Shown piece by piece: positions 8,098 through 16,784 of a DNA stretch of 64,000 bases (position 1 is its first letter; each line of letters opens with the position of its first letter). This DNA comes from JAGVIE01 sp964520905 (GTDB lineage Bacteria; Bacteroidota; Ignavibacteria; UBA10030; SZUA-254). Below the pieces are notes generated by a model that saw only the letters and a program-made list of their open reading frames with translations, did not search any database and was not told where the DNA came from. The stretch lies in NCBI GenBank assembly GCA_964520905.1, contig CAZFQL010000001.1:62001-126000 (forward strand), read 5' to 3'. The position numbers were made by a program, and so were the translations under genes.

Positions 8098-10956
8098 ATG
8101 AGAAAACAATTCCGTACAATTCTCATCCTTCTGCCATTATTAGCCGCGACTTCGTACCCATCGCAGAATAATCAGCGAAGTACATTGACATACTACAAGT
8201 CGGTATATTCAAGCAGGAGCAATTTGAAAACACAGGCGCTTAAGTTTTCATCTCCTCCCGCTTCTTTAGCATCACCGGTATCCGCTTCATCGACAGTGGT
8301 TTTTGAAGAAAGTTTTGATGGCGCTACAGGATTTCCTCCCTCCGGCTGGAAGACTGTAAACGCAGACGGTGGTGGAACTACCGGACCATGGTTCCAGGGA
8401 AACGCGTCGATCTTTACTGCATATAGCGGAACCGGTTATGCCGCGGCGAATTATCAAGGCGCTAACGATTTTTACATAGATGAATGGTTAATTTCTCCCC
8501 GCATATTTTCTATTGGCTCAAACGATACTCTCCTTTTCTGGCATCGTTCGCCGGATTATTCTTCGTGGGATGATTCACTCGAAGTTCGCTTATCGGTAAG
8601 CGATACAGCGATTTTATCCTTCACAATAAAACTGAATTATTTTAAAACATCCACGGATGGATGGATGCAGAAACGTATACCGTTGCGAAATTTTGTTCCC
8701 GCAGGAAGCAATATCTACATTGCTTTCAGGTATCTCATTTATAATGGAGGAATTTCCGGCACAAGCTCGGATTATGTAGGTCTTGATCTCGTTCAAATTG
8801 TTAGAACACAGGTAGATAATGATGTGAAAACATCCTCAATCGATTTTCCATGCAGCAAAAGCAAAATACCTCTTGGTCAGACCATTGAACCGCTGGCGAC
8901 ATTTCAGAATGTCGGCGGCACGGTACAGTCTAATATTCCCGTGCGGGTTCGTATCACCTCACCAACAGCAACCATATACGAAAGCGCTAAGATAATATCC
9001 TCACTGGCTCCCGGCGAATCTTATCAGCAAATATTTGACGCTTACGCGCCGGGCATTGCGGGTCAGTACACTGCGACGGTACACTCTCTTTTAAGCGGCG
9101 ACCAAAATACAACCAACGATTCCCTAACGGGCAACTTTACCGGCGCCCTGTTGTTGTCGGGGGTTTTCACTGTTGGTGTTGGAGGAGATATTCCGACGTT
9201 GAAAAGTGCAATCGATACACTAAATCACAATATCGTTGCCGGCGAAATCACATTTTCTTTGATAAGTTCATCATATACAGAGCCGCCCCTCTCGATCGAT
9301 CCGATAGATTATTTCTTTATCCAGAATGTTGTTAAAATCCAACCGGCTCCAGGCATCTCTCCCGTTATTACAATAAATGCTACCGAAGCAGAACCGTTCG
9401 GGTTAGCAATTGACGGCGCATCGAAGGTAATTATAGACGGGGCAAATTCGGATCAAAATAATAGAAACACTCTTCTGATGGTAAGCGGATCCAATGGAAG
9501 GATTGCTTTACTTATCAGAGGAACAGACGAGGCGACCGCCGACAGTAACACCGTCAAGAATTTATCGATTCAGACTGGAGCCGATTCACTTTCATCTTCC
9601 GATGGATTTTATGGAATTCTGCTGTACGGAAATAATTCGCTTTTCAAAGATGCCGGCAACATCATTTACAACTGTGAGGTTACTAAACATGGAGCCATAG
9701 GAATTGCGGCACAGTGGCAGACTGGTGTAGTGCTTGAAAATAATTTCATTCATGATTGGACACAAATGAGCGGCGAAAACGATGTCCACGGCATATGGTT
9801 AGCCGATGGAACCATCGGTGCGGTTGTGGCTGGCAACACCATCGGGAATATTAAAACAAACGTAAACTATTTCTGGGCTTATGGAATTGAAAACAGCTCC
9901 GGCGCGGGTTCCAATACCCGTATTTACAACAACATGATTTATGATGTTTTATCGTCCGGCGCAGGCGGTAATATCAATTACTCAATAGGAATTTTCGGCA
10001 GCAATATATCGAATAGCGGAGATGAATATTATTATAATTCGATTTATCTTTCAGGAACAGACTATTCGACCTCGTCTTTAAGCCATACCGCCGGTTTCGA
10101 GTTCGTCGGAGGCACCGATATCTCGGTGAAAAATAATATCGTTATAAATGAATCGATTATATCCGGAACTTCAAGCGACAACAAAGGATACTGTGTATAC
10201 CTGTCTACCGTTCCGGCAAATTTTATTTCAAACAATAACGATTTCTTTGCGCCTAATCCACAAGGAGTCGTCGGTTATAATGCTGATAACAAAACAACAT
10301 TGTGCGATTGGCAATCATCTTTTTCTCCACAGCAGGATAGTATGAGCGTCAGCGCTGATCCATTATTTATTTCCGGGGCAGAGGGAAACTTACATATTAC
10401 CACAAATGAAGTCTCGCCTGCAAACGCAGCAGCATCACCGGTCTCATGGATAGTTCGCGATATCGACGGCGATATCAGAAATACCGGGGTTCCCGATATA
10501 GGCGCCGATGAGTTTACGCCGGGTAGCTTTACAATCAACGTTACCTGTGAAACCGGATGGAATTTGGTCTCGGTTCCGCTCATAGTTTCCGACTATCGCA
10601 AAGTCTCTTTATTTGAGCACTCTATATCGGATGCTTTCTCATATCGGGGTAATTATGTTCCAGAGTCGTCACTGGTAAACGGTGTCGGTTATTGGTTGAA
10701 GTACAGCGGCGAACAAAACATCGATATGGCAGGATTTTCGCTTTTGGTTGATACCGTAAACGTAGTAGAGGGCTGGAATATTATCGGAACGATCTCAACT
10801 CCCGTTGCAATAAGTTCGATTGAGCAACTTCCACCGGAGATAGTTACATCATCCTTTTTTGGTTTTAATAGCGCCTATTTTGAAGCGGATACGCTTCAGC
10901 CGGGCAAAGGATATTGGGTGAAAGTAAAACAAGACGGTAAGCTGATCTTGCGATAA
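8098..10956 (+). CDS. Large secreted beta-helix surface protein without a visible T9SS domain
   Basis: A 952-residue exported protein. The signal peptide (~1-22) is followed by a choice-of-anchor-J-like jelly roll (~62-230, 'ESFDGATGFPPSGW', 'WLISPRI'), a CARDB-like Ig domain (~240-345), and a long right-handed parallel beta-helix region (~355-810) with repeated 'NNFIHDW', 'IYNNMIYDV', 'YYYNSIYLSG' turns. The end (~815-952, 'GWNLVSVPL' ... 'GYWVKV') is a module that in related lineages, as I recall, usually precedes a T9SS sorting domain, but here the protein stops at LILR. ATG 8098 begins the signal peptide; an in-frame TTG at 8038 gives an unlikely extension. It is probably surface-exposed, perhaps binding or cleaving polysaccharide. 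Confidence 0.85.
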   Translation: MRKQFRTILILLPLLAATSYPSQNNQRSTLTYYKSVYSSRSNLKTQALKFSSPPASLASPVSASSTVVFEESFDGATGFPPSGWKTVNADGGGTTGPWFQGNASIFTAYSGTGYAAANYQGANDFYIDEWLISPRIFSIGSNDTLLFWHRSPDYSSWDDSLEVRLSVSDTAILSFTIKLNYFKTSTDGWMQKRIPLRNFVPAGSNIYIAFRYLIYNGGISGTSSDYVGLDLVQIVRTQVDNDVKTSSIDFPCSKSKIPLGQTIEPLATFQNVGGTVQSNIPVRVRITSPTATIYESAKIISSLAPGESYQQIFDAYAPGIAGQYTATVHSLLSGDQNTTNDSLTGNFTGALLLSGVFTVGVGGDIPTLKSAIDTLNHNIVAGEITFSLISSSYTEPPLSIDPIDYFFIQNVVKIQPAPGISPVITINATEAEPFGLAIDGASKVIIDGANSDQNNRNTLLMVSGSNGRIALLIRGTDEATADSNTVKNLSIQTGADSLSSSDGFYGILLYGNNSLFKDAGNIIYNCEVTKHGAIGIAAQWQTGVVLENNFIHDWTQMSGENDVHGIWLADGTIGAVVAGNTIGNIKTNVNYFWAYGIENSSGAGSNTRIYNNMIYDVLSSGAGGNINYSIGIFGSNISNSGDEYYYNSIYLSGTDYSTSSLSHTAGFEFVGGTDISVKNNIVINESIISGTSSDNKGYCVYLSTVPANFISNNNDFFAPNPQGVVGYNADNKTTLCDWQSSFSPQQDSMSVSADPLFISGAEGNLHITTNEVSPANAAASPVSWIVRDIDGDIRNTGVPDIGADEFTPGSFTINVTCETGWNLVSVPLIVSDYRKVSLFEHSISDAFSYRGNYVPESSLVNGVGYWLKYSGEQNIDMAGFSLLVDTVNVVEGWNIIGTISTPVAISSIEQLPPEIVTSSFFGFNSAYFEADTLQPGKGYWVKVKQDGKLILR

Positions 10957-10997
10957 CTATAACTGAAACTTGTCCATCCTCCAAAACCAGTCTGCGC

Positions 10998-12440
10998 TTA
11001 TTTTTTCCTAAATAGTCCCCGTAATCCCAAGCCAAAGTATTTTTTTATTTCTTTATGTCTTAGCAGAGTCATTAACTTCGATAATAGAAAATAGGGGGAA
11101 GTGATTCTTGACAAAATATAACGATGGCGTAGTTTCCTCAATTCCCTGATTCCCATCTGTGGTTGCAACAGCAATGGTATGTTATTAACGGCAAGGTATA
11201 TTCTAAGATTGTCTCGATTTTCGTACGGCCTCGACCATCTAAATCCATCGGGAAGAATATTATTGAGTCGCGCATAGGCTTCAACCTGTGTCCCGGGATA
11301 AATACGTATGCCAGGGTTATAACCGATCAATGTAATGTATTTCCTTTTCTTTCTTATGAAGCGAACGGTTTTAAGTCCAGCCCGATAAGTTTCTTTGATA
11401 TGACCGACAGTGAAAAATACTTTAGTCCGCAAACCAAGCTGTTTGCACCAACCTAACAACTTCTCAGCCTCGTCAAGGCATATCTTTTTGTTCATTGCAT
11501 TCAAGACATCTTGGTCTGCGGATTCAACTCCAATGTCGACGTAATAACATCCGGCTTTTTGCATTTGTTCTAAAAGTGGTTTATCAACGGACCCGACGCG
11601 AATTTCACACTCCCACGGCATGACCAATCCGCGCAATTTTAACTCGTTGCAAAAGGATAGAACATGATTTTTGTTGATAGTAAAAGTGCTGTCAAAGATT
11701 TTTATTCCTTTGATGTTGTACCGCCTCACAAGCGCTTCAATCTCGTCAACTACGAGTTTCGGCGAACGTACGGCATAACTGTGATTGTACATCTGCGATG
11801 CAGAACAAAATGAGCAGTCAAAGGGACATCCGCGCGCCGTAATCACATGCAGTGCGGGTAAGCCAAGGTACTCAAGAGTCATGTTGTAACGCTCGATGGG
11901 CAACAGATCGCGAGCGGGGAATGGCAGCTTGTCGAGTTCTTTATTTAAGCGTCGTCCCACAGTAGAGGCCACACCGTTGTTCATGCGATAAGAAATGCCG
12001 TCGATTTTTTCTAATCCATTTATATCATCTCCGGCTTCTTTCCATTTAATGAGATCAAGTACAGTATACTCGCCTTCACCATGTGCGATAATATCGATTG
12101 CCGGAACGTTGAGAAGCGTATCTTCGGCGGTAAAGGAAGCATGAGGTCCGCCGTAAATTATTGTTGTCGCTGGATGTGCGGCTTTTATTTCTGTGGCACG
12201 GGCAAATACATCAAAGCGGCTATGACTGGTTCCCCCGATGAGCACAATAGAAGGAGAGATATCGTTCGCCAGTGTTCCAATATTTAGAGTTTCTACCTGT
12301 TCATCAATGACACGGATATTATAACCCCGTTCCCGAACTATCGCCGCAATCCATACCAGCCCAAGCGGCGGCATCGGATCGAATACACGCTGCTCTAAAT
12401 GTTCAGGATATATTGCAAAGATGTTTTTTATTATCGGCAT
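10998..12440 (-). CDS. B12-binding-domain radical SAM protein
   Basis: A 480-residue enzyme with an N-terminal cobalamin-binding Rossmann domain (~1-145; 'DPMPPLGLVWIAAIV', 'IGGTSHSRFD', 'IYGGPHASF') and a radical SAM barrel with the [4Fe-4S] cysteines in CPFDCSFC (Cys205, 209, 212). This is the class that includes BchE/HpnP-type methylases and cyclases. The substrate cannot be told from sequence. It faces the beta-helix gene tail to tail, 41 bases apart. A good -35/-10 promoter lies ~100 bases upstream, so it may be transcribed alone. The 'GGPH' and 'D.D.IAHGEGE' motifs fit the family closely. Class assignment is firm; the exact reaction is open. Confidence 0.9.
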   Translation of the reverse strand: MPIIKNIFAIYPEHLEQRVFDPMPPLGLVWIAAIVRERGYNIRVIDEQVETLNIGTLANDISPSIVLIGGTSHSRFDVFARATEIKAAHPATTIIYGGPHASFTAEDTLLNVPAIDIIAHGEGEYTVLDLIKWKEAGDDINGLEKIDGISYRMNNGVASTVGRRLNKELDKLPFPARDLLPIERYNMTLEYLGLPALHVITARGCPFDCSFCSASQMYNHSYAVRSPKLVVDEIEALVRRYNIKGIKIFDSTFTINKNHVLSFCNELKLRGLVMPWECEIRVGSVDKPLLEQMQKAGCYYVDIGVESADQDVLNAMNKKICLDEAEKLLGWCKQLGLRTKVFFTVGHIKETYRAGLKTVRFIRKKRKYITLIGYNPGIRIYPGTQVEAYARLNNILPDGFRWSRPYENRDNLRIYLAVNNIPLLLQPQMGIRELRKLRHRYILSRITSPYFLLSKLMTLLRHKEIKKYFGLGLRGLFRKK

Positions 12441-12547
12441 AATTTATCAAATGAACGCTTATGGGACCACTGTTGGTATAATCACTTTGAAAAGTATGTT
12501 CACCCGATATCTGCAAATCTTATCCACCCAAAGTTTTTCATGCCATG

Positions 12548-12576
12548 AATATACACAGTCCTTGTGAAAGTGTCAA
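12548..12576 (-). promoter_or_regulatory. Sigma-70-type promoter for the B12 radical SAM gene
   Basis: On the minus strand TTGACA (12571-12576) is followed by a 17-base spacer and TATATT (12548-12553), a near-consensus housekeeping promoter. The start would lie near 12541, about 100 bases before the ATG at 12440. The remaining spacer (12441-12684) holds no gene. Confidence 0.65.
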
Positions 12577-12684
12577 TAATTTATAAAGTTGTTATTGGAA
12601 TCCTAACTGAAGTAGAAAAAATTCTGGAAATGCGCATTCGTTAAGCTATACAGACAATATCTTTACTTTTTTGGCGGGGGCTAA

Positions 12685-13386
12685 TTACCTGCCTATCAAA
12701 ATTCTATCGGCAAGCTGCTTCGGCAATCCGGCGTCTCGTATTTTTTCAGATGCAGTTTTTACATCGTATTCGGAACGGATATTTTCGTACGTCCAAGATT
12801 CAGCGTCAAAAATTCCAAAGCTCAACCGTGGATTGAGATCCCGGGGCTGACCGACACTTCCTACATTAACGATAAATCTTTTCCCCCTCGTAATTTCTTT
12901 CGTCCAAAAATCCTCAGAGAAAATTACCGGAATGTGTGAATGTCCCACAAAACAAATCATCTGCGAAAAATGTTTGAAGTTGGACTGCGCCTCTGCCGGT
13001 GAAAGAAGATAATGCCATTCTTCCGGCTCGAAAGGCGAGGAGTGTGCGAACAATAATCCGTTTAATTCTATAGTTCGCGGTAAGGATTGAATAAATTCTT
13101 TATTCACTTCCGTTAAATGCTCGTTGGTCCAGATTGCCGCCTGACGCGCATAAGGGTTGAAATCTTCAATCTGCCTAAGCGAGACCGCCCCCTCATCGTG
13201 GTTGCCGAGGATTATGTGTTGAGTATTCTGTCTGACGAGTGATAAACATTCATTCGGGTTCGCGCCGTATCCGACGATATCGCCGAGACAAACAATCTCA
13301 TCGATATTTTTCTGTTTGATGATCTCGAGCGCTTTCTCAAGTGCTTCAAGATTTGAATGTATATCTGAAATAATTGCAATACGCAT
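12685..13386 (-). CDS. Metallophosphoesterase (YfcE/phosphodiesterase-like)
   Basis: A 233-residue calcineurin-like phosphoesterase. All metal-binding motifs are present: DIH (8-10), GDIVGYG (35-41), GNHDEGA (61-67), a His in AHSSP (~115) and GHSH (148-151). These enzymes use two metal ions to cleave phosphodiester or phosphomonoester bonds; the substrate here is unknown. No signal peptide is present, so it is probably cytoplasmic. Its start lies 6 bases after the stop of the upstream gene, making it the last gene of a three-gene minus-strand set with the TPR protein and a secreted protein of unknown function. Confidence 0.9.
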   Translation of the reverse strand: MRIAIISDIHSNLEALEKALEIIKQKNIDEIVCLGDIVGYGANPNECLSLVRQNTQHIILGNHDEGAVSLRQIEDFNPYARQAAIWTNEHLTEVNKEFIQSLPRTIELNGLLFAHSSPFEPEEWHYLLSPAEAQSNFKHFSQMICFVGHSHIPVIFSEDFWTKEITRGKRFIVNVGSVGQPRDLNPRLSFGIFDAESWTYENIRSEYDVKTASEKIRDAGLPKQLADRILIGR

Positions 13387-13392
13387 AATTGA

Positions 13393-14700
13393 TTATGTTT
13401 TTTGTTGTTTCTTCTTTGCCGCCGGGAAAAGTATGTTGTTCAGTATGAGCCGGTACCCTGGTGAATTTTTATGTAAGTTCAAATCGGTAGGGGGATCGCC
13501 GACTGCATGCTGGTAATCTTCGGGATCGTGCCCGCCGTAAAAAGTGAATGTACCTCTTCCATAATTGCCGTGAATGTATTTTATTTCTTCGCTTCCTTCT
13601 TTCTCCGCGAGAACGGTGATGTTCTTTTTGATCAAGCCCTTCTTAAATCCGGTCGTCTGCCCCATGAATCCTTTTATGATATTCGCATGATCTTGTGTGA
13701 GCATCGTAGGGACAGGATCGTATTTTGCTGAGAACTCGAAGAGTGTGAAATAATCTGTCTCAGGGTTGGAAACCGCAGGAGCAATAGTGCTTGGAGGGAA
13801 ATCGATATCGGAATATTCGTAAACAAGCGGATTTTTTTCAAGCGTAAAATTTTCGAATGCAAGGCATTTTGAAAAATCCAATTTCTTCCGGGCGTTGACA
13901 TCTGACGGATCACCGTCGTACATTACGTCGCATATATCGGTATTCTCTGCGGCGAGCGCAATGTCGAATGCATCGGTGGCAGAACACATCGCAAACATGA
14001 ATCCACCCGAACCGACATAATCTTTTATCTTTCGCGCAACGGCTTTCTTCATCTCGGAAACTTTATTGAATCCTAATTTCTTCGCTTCCTTCTCATACAT
14101 GGTCTGCTGTTCTACGTACCACGGCGTTGTAGAAAATTGTGCGTAGAATTTTCCGTACTGTCCGGTGAAATCTTCGTGATGCAAATGGATCCAGTCGTAT
14201 TTCAGGAGCTTATCGCCGATTACTTCATCGTCCCAGATTTTGTCGTACGGAATTTCTGCATACTCCATTGCAAGCGTTACCGCATCGTCCCATGGCAGGA
14301 AATTTGGCGGAACGTAAACCGCTATCTTAGGCGCTTTCTCAAGCCGAATCACATCCATATTTGTGTTTTCCGCCTGAATCTCGGAATATATCTGTGCCGA
14401 TTGCGCCCCGCTGATTTCTTCGAACTGCACGCCGCGGATCCTACACTCTCTTGCAACAATATCAAGTCCATCGAGCATGAATGAACCAGCGCGGTAATTC
14501 AACAGCCAATCGACATCAAGGTTCTTTGTCAAAGCCCAGTATGCTATACCGTAAGCCTTGAGATGATCTGTTTGCTTCAGGTCCATCGGGATCAAAATTT
14601 TTTGACTGAAAAGGGTAGAACTCAGTGTGAAGATCAATAAGCAGAACGTGATGAGCGCTGAGAGTCGAACTCTGAGCGCAGAACCCAAATACGAAATCAT
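13393..14700 (-). CDS. Exported protein of unknown function, middle gene of TPR operon
   Basis: A 435-residue protein with an N-terminal hydrophobic segment (~10-33) that could be a signal peptide or anchor. The body has 'KILIPMDLKQTDHLKAYGIAYWAL', 'WLLNYRAGSF', 'FMFAMCSATDAFD' and 'GRGTFTFYGGHDPEDYQH', consistent with an alpha/beta fold. I recall homologues in Bacteroidota being labelled 'asparagine synthetase B', but I see neither the N-terminal Cys glutaminase nor the ATP-pyrophosphatase motif of that enzyme, so I do not adopt the name. Its start overlaps the end of the TPR gene by 4 bases (ATGA), which argues for translational coupling. The conserved GGHDP and C-S-A-T-D patches suggest an enzyme or ligand-binding protein. 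Confidence 0.75.
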   Translation of the reverse strand: MISYLGSALRVRLSALITFCLLIFTLSSTLFSQKILIPMDLKQTDHLKAYGIAYWALTKNLDVDWLLNYRAGSFMLDGLDIVARECRIRGVQFEEISGAQSAQIYSEIQAENTNMDVIRLEKAPKIAVYVPPNFLPWDDAVTLAMEYAEIPYDKIWDDEVIGDKLLKYDWIHLHHEDFTGQYGKFYAQFSTTPWYVEQQTMYEKEAKKLGFNKVSEMKKAVARKIKDYVGSGGFMFAMCSATDAFDIALAAENTDICDVMYDGDPSDVNARKKLDFSKCLAFENFTLEKNPLVYEYSDIDFPPSTIAPAVSNPETDYFTLFEFSAKYDPVPTMLTQDHANIIKGFMGQTTGFKKGLIKKNITVLAEKEGSEEIKYIHGNYGRGTFTFYGGHDPEDYQHAVGDPPTDLNLHKNSPGYRLILNNILFPAAKKKQQKT

Positions 14701-16583
14701 ATACTATCTCCCCTCATCTCACGGATTTGCCGCCGTGCTTCGTTCGCGAAAAGCGATGTAGGAAATTTTTCCAAAAGCTGTTCGTACGATTCTATCGCTT
14801 TCGTTTTATCGTTCAACCCAAGCTGGTATACTCTTCCTATCTTCATCAGTGTACGGTCAAAAAGAATGCTTTCGGGAAAGTCGGTTATCAGTCGATTGTA
14901 AGAAGACACCGCCTCGGCGTATCTTCCCATTCGCGCTAAAAGGTCTCCAATATTGATCAACGCTTCATCTACGATGTTTGCCTTGGGATATTTTTTCACG
15001 ATCGTTTCAAAGTATTGAAGCGCTTCGGTAAATTTGTATTGCCGCTTCAATAAATCCGCCCGTGCATATTCTTTAAGCGCTTCTTCGGAAGATTGAAGAT
15101 TTTCCTGAATGAACAATTTCAGACTCAATGCGTCGTTTGCAACGTCAGAATTGGGATTTAATGTAAGATCGGTGAGCTTTGCGATAGCATCCTGGAATTT
15201 ATTGTTGAAGTAATCGAGTTCGGCAAGCCGGAGCGCGGCATTTTCCCGCAGTGGATTTACATTCAAACTGATTTCCGATAGAGATTTATATTGCGCACCG
15301 GCGAGATCGAGATTTCCCAGCGCGAGATATACATCCCCGAGATGTAACTTCCCTTCCAGTGAAATTGCCGGAAAACGGTTGTACTTATTTACCAGAATTT
15401 CCAGCGAAGCGCGCGCCTCATCTAACGCAAAAAATTTATCGCGCTTTATCAGCGCTACCTCTAAAAGAGAGCGTGCAGCGAACTCGGTATTCGGGTATTC
15501 GGCTATAACCTGGTTGAAAATTTCGATGGCTCCGGCATACCGCTGTTTCGATTCCGCCGCATCTTTTTGTGAGAACGAATTTAACCCGCCGAATAATTTT
15601 AAGGTGTCTCCCGCGTTGTCCGATTCCTCGAGCGATCTTGCATATCCGAACTTTACCTGTGCCATAAGATCGAACTTCGGATAGCCGTTCATAATATACC
15701 GATAGGTTCTAACTGCGACCGCATACACTTTTTCCCTGAGCGCGCGCTCTGCGAAATTGAACAGCTCGCGGCCACCTGCGTTTGTTTTCTCATCTATAAT
15801 TTTATAAACATTATACGCACGGTCAAAATATTTTCCTTCCATATATAACCACGCGAGAAATTGCTGGAACGGAATATTCTTCTCGTCGGACTTAACCGCT
15901 TCTTCAACAACGGCTATCGACGCAGATAGTCCATCAGCTCTGTTCGTGTAACTTGCAATATTTGCCTGCGCCATGCCGATCTGGGCGGGATTTTGACGGA
16001 TTAAATTAAGATACTCGCGCGTAGCGTCGGCGTAATTGAGCATGATGCCGTAGAGATACGCGATGTCTGACGTGAACAGCGCCTGATTGCCGCAAGCCGT
16101 GCGCCCGCGTTTGTACAGATCAATAGTGCGGTCGAATAACCGGCTCTGAAGCATAGCGCTCCCAACGATGCGGTAGCTCATTTCGCTTTTTGGGTTGAGA
16201 GCGATTGCGCGATCCCACATCTCGAATGCTTTCTGCTCATCGGACTTCAGTATATAAACGGAACCGAGTTGTGAAAGAAGACCCGGGTCGTTTGGATTCT
16301 TCCTGAGCCAGCGCTTCATCAATGTAATTGCCTCGTCGTATCGTTTTAACTGCTGGTAATTGCGTCTCAACGCATCGTATATTACGGGACTTGTAGAATC
16401 TTTGGCGAATGCTTCTTCGTAAAGCTTCACCGCCGTTTCATAATCGCCTGCACGCTCGTAACTCTGCGCAAGCTTAAATTTGATATCGGACGGGCGGTTT
16501 TGTGCCGCGGCAAAATCGTGTAATCCAAAGAAACACAACGCAAGGATAAAAATTTTCTGTATTCGTTTGATATGAACCATCAT
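14697..16583 (-). CDS. Exported TPR-repeat protein
   Basis: A 628-residue protein with a signal peptide (~1-28, ending FAAAQ) and TPR motifs along nearly its whole length, for example 'KLAQSYERAGDYETAVKLYEEAF', 'LLSQLGSVYILKSDEQKAFEMWDRAI' and 'ALINIGDLLARMGRYAEAVSSYNRLI'. The C-terminal ~150 residues resemble the outer-membrane-assembly TPR class (YbgF/BamD-like). It should act in the periplasm as a scaffold. It is first in a minus-strand set, overlaps the next gene by 4 bases and is followed by a phosphoesterase. Partners are not evident. Two ATG codons begin the frame (MMV); no strong ribosome-binding site separates them. Confidence 0.88.
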   Translation of the reverse strand: MMVHIKRIQKIFILALCFFGLHDFAAAQNRPSDIKFKLAQSYERAGDYETAVKLYEEAFAKDSTSPVIYDALRRNYQQLKRYDEAITLMKRWLRKNPNDPGLLSQLGSVYILKSDEQKAFEMWDRAIALNPKSEMSYRIVGSAMLQSRLFDRTIDLYKRGRTACGNQALFTSDIAYLYGIMLNYADATREYLNLIRQNPAQIGMAQANIASYTNRADGLSASIAVVEEAVKSDEKNIPFQQFLAWLYMEGKYFDRAYNVYKIIDEKTNAGGRELFNFAERALREKVYAVAVRTYRYIMNGYPKFDLMAQVKFGYARSLEESDNAGDTLKLFGGLNSFSQKDAAESKQRYAGAIEIFNQVIAEYPNTEFAARSLLEVALIKRDKFFALDEARASLEILVNKYNRFPAISLEGKLHLGDVYLALGNLDLAGAQYKSLSEISLNVNPLRENAALRLAELDYFNNKFQDAIAKLTDLTLNPNSDVANDALSLKLFIQENLQSSEEALKEYARADLLKRQYKFTEALQYFETIVKKYPKANIVDEALINIGDLLARMGRYAEAVSSYNRLITDFPESILFDRTLMKIGRVYQLGLNDKTKAIESYEQLLEKFPTSLFANEARRQIREMRGDSI

Positions 16584-16682
16584 AATAAATATAACAAAAA
16601 ATAGAGAGAGATGGTTTATAAAGTTATAACAATAACGGGAGGGAAAATTTATTCAGGAGGGAGGAGAAGCAACGTATATAAC

Positions 16683-16740
16683 AAAAATACCGTCCCGCTT
16701 GTCATTATCATTGACTTATTCTTTTATATGGCAAGCGGGA
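16683..16740 (-). terminator. Terminator-like hairpin after the LamG cargo gene
   Basis: Perfect 9-base arms TCCCGCTTG (16693-16701) and CAAGCGGGA (16732-16740) are separated by 30 bases. Read on the minus strand, the stem is followed by CGGTATTTTTG. It lies 45 bases beyond the stop of the minus-strand LamG gene. The loop is long for a terminator. Confidence 0.5.
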
Positions 16741-16784
16741 ATAGTGCATTTTACATTTTTGTTGCTGCTATGTGAAGTTGCCCT

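Noticed and set aside
11163..11456. 97-residue plus-strand frame inside the radical SAM gene
   Set aside because: Antisense to a gene with strong motifs, no ribosome site and no recognisable protein features.
13393..14700. Asparagine synthetase B label
   Set aside because: No N-terminal Cys glutaminase domain or synthetase ATP motif is visible.
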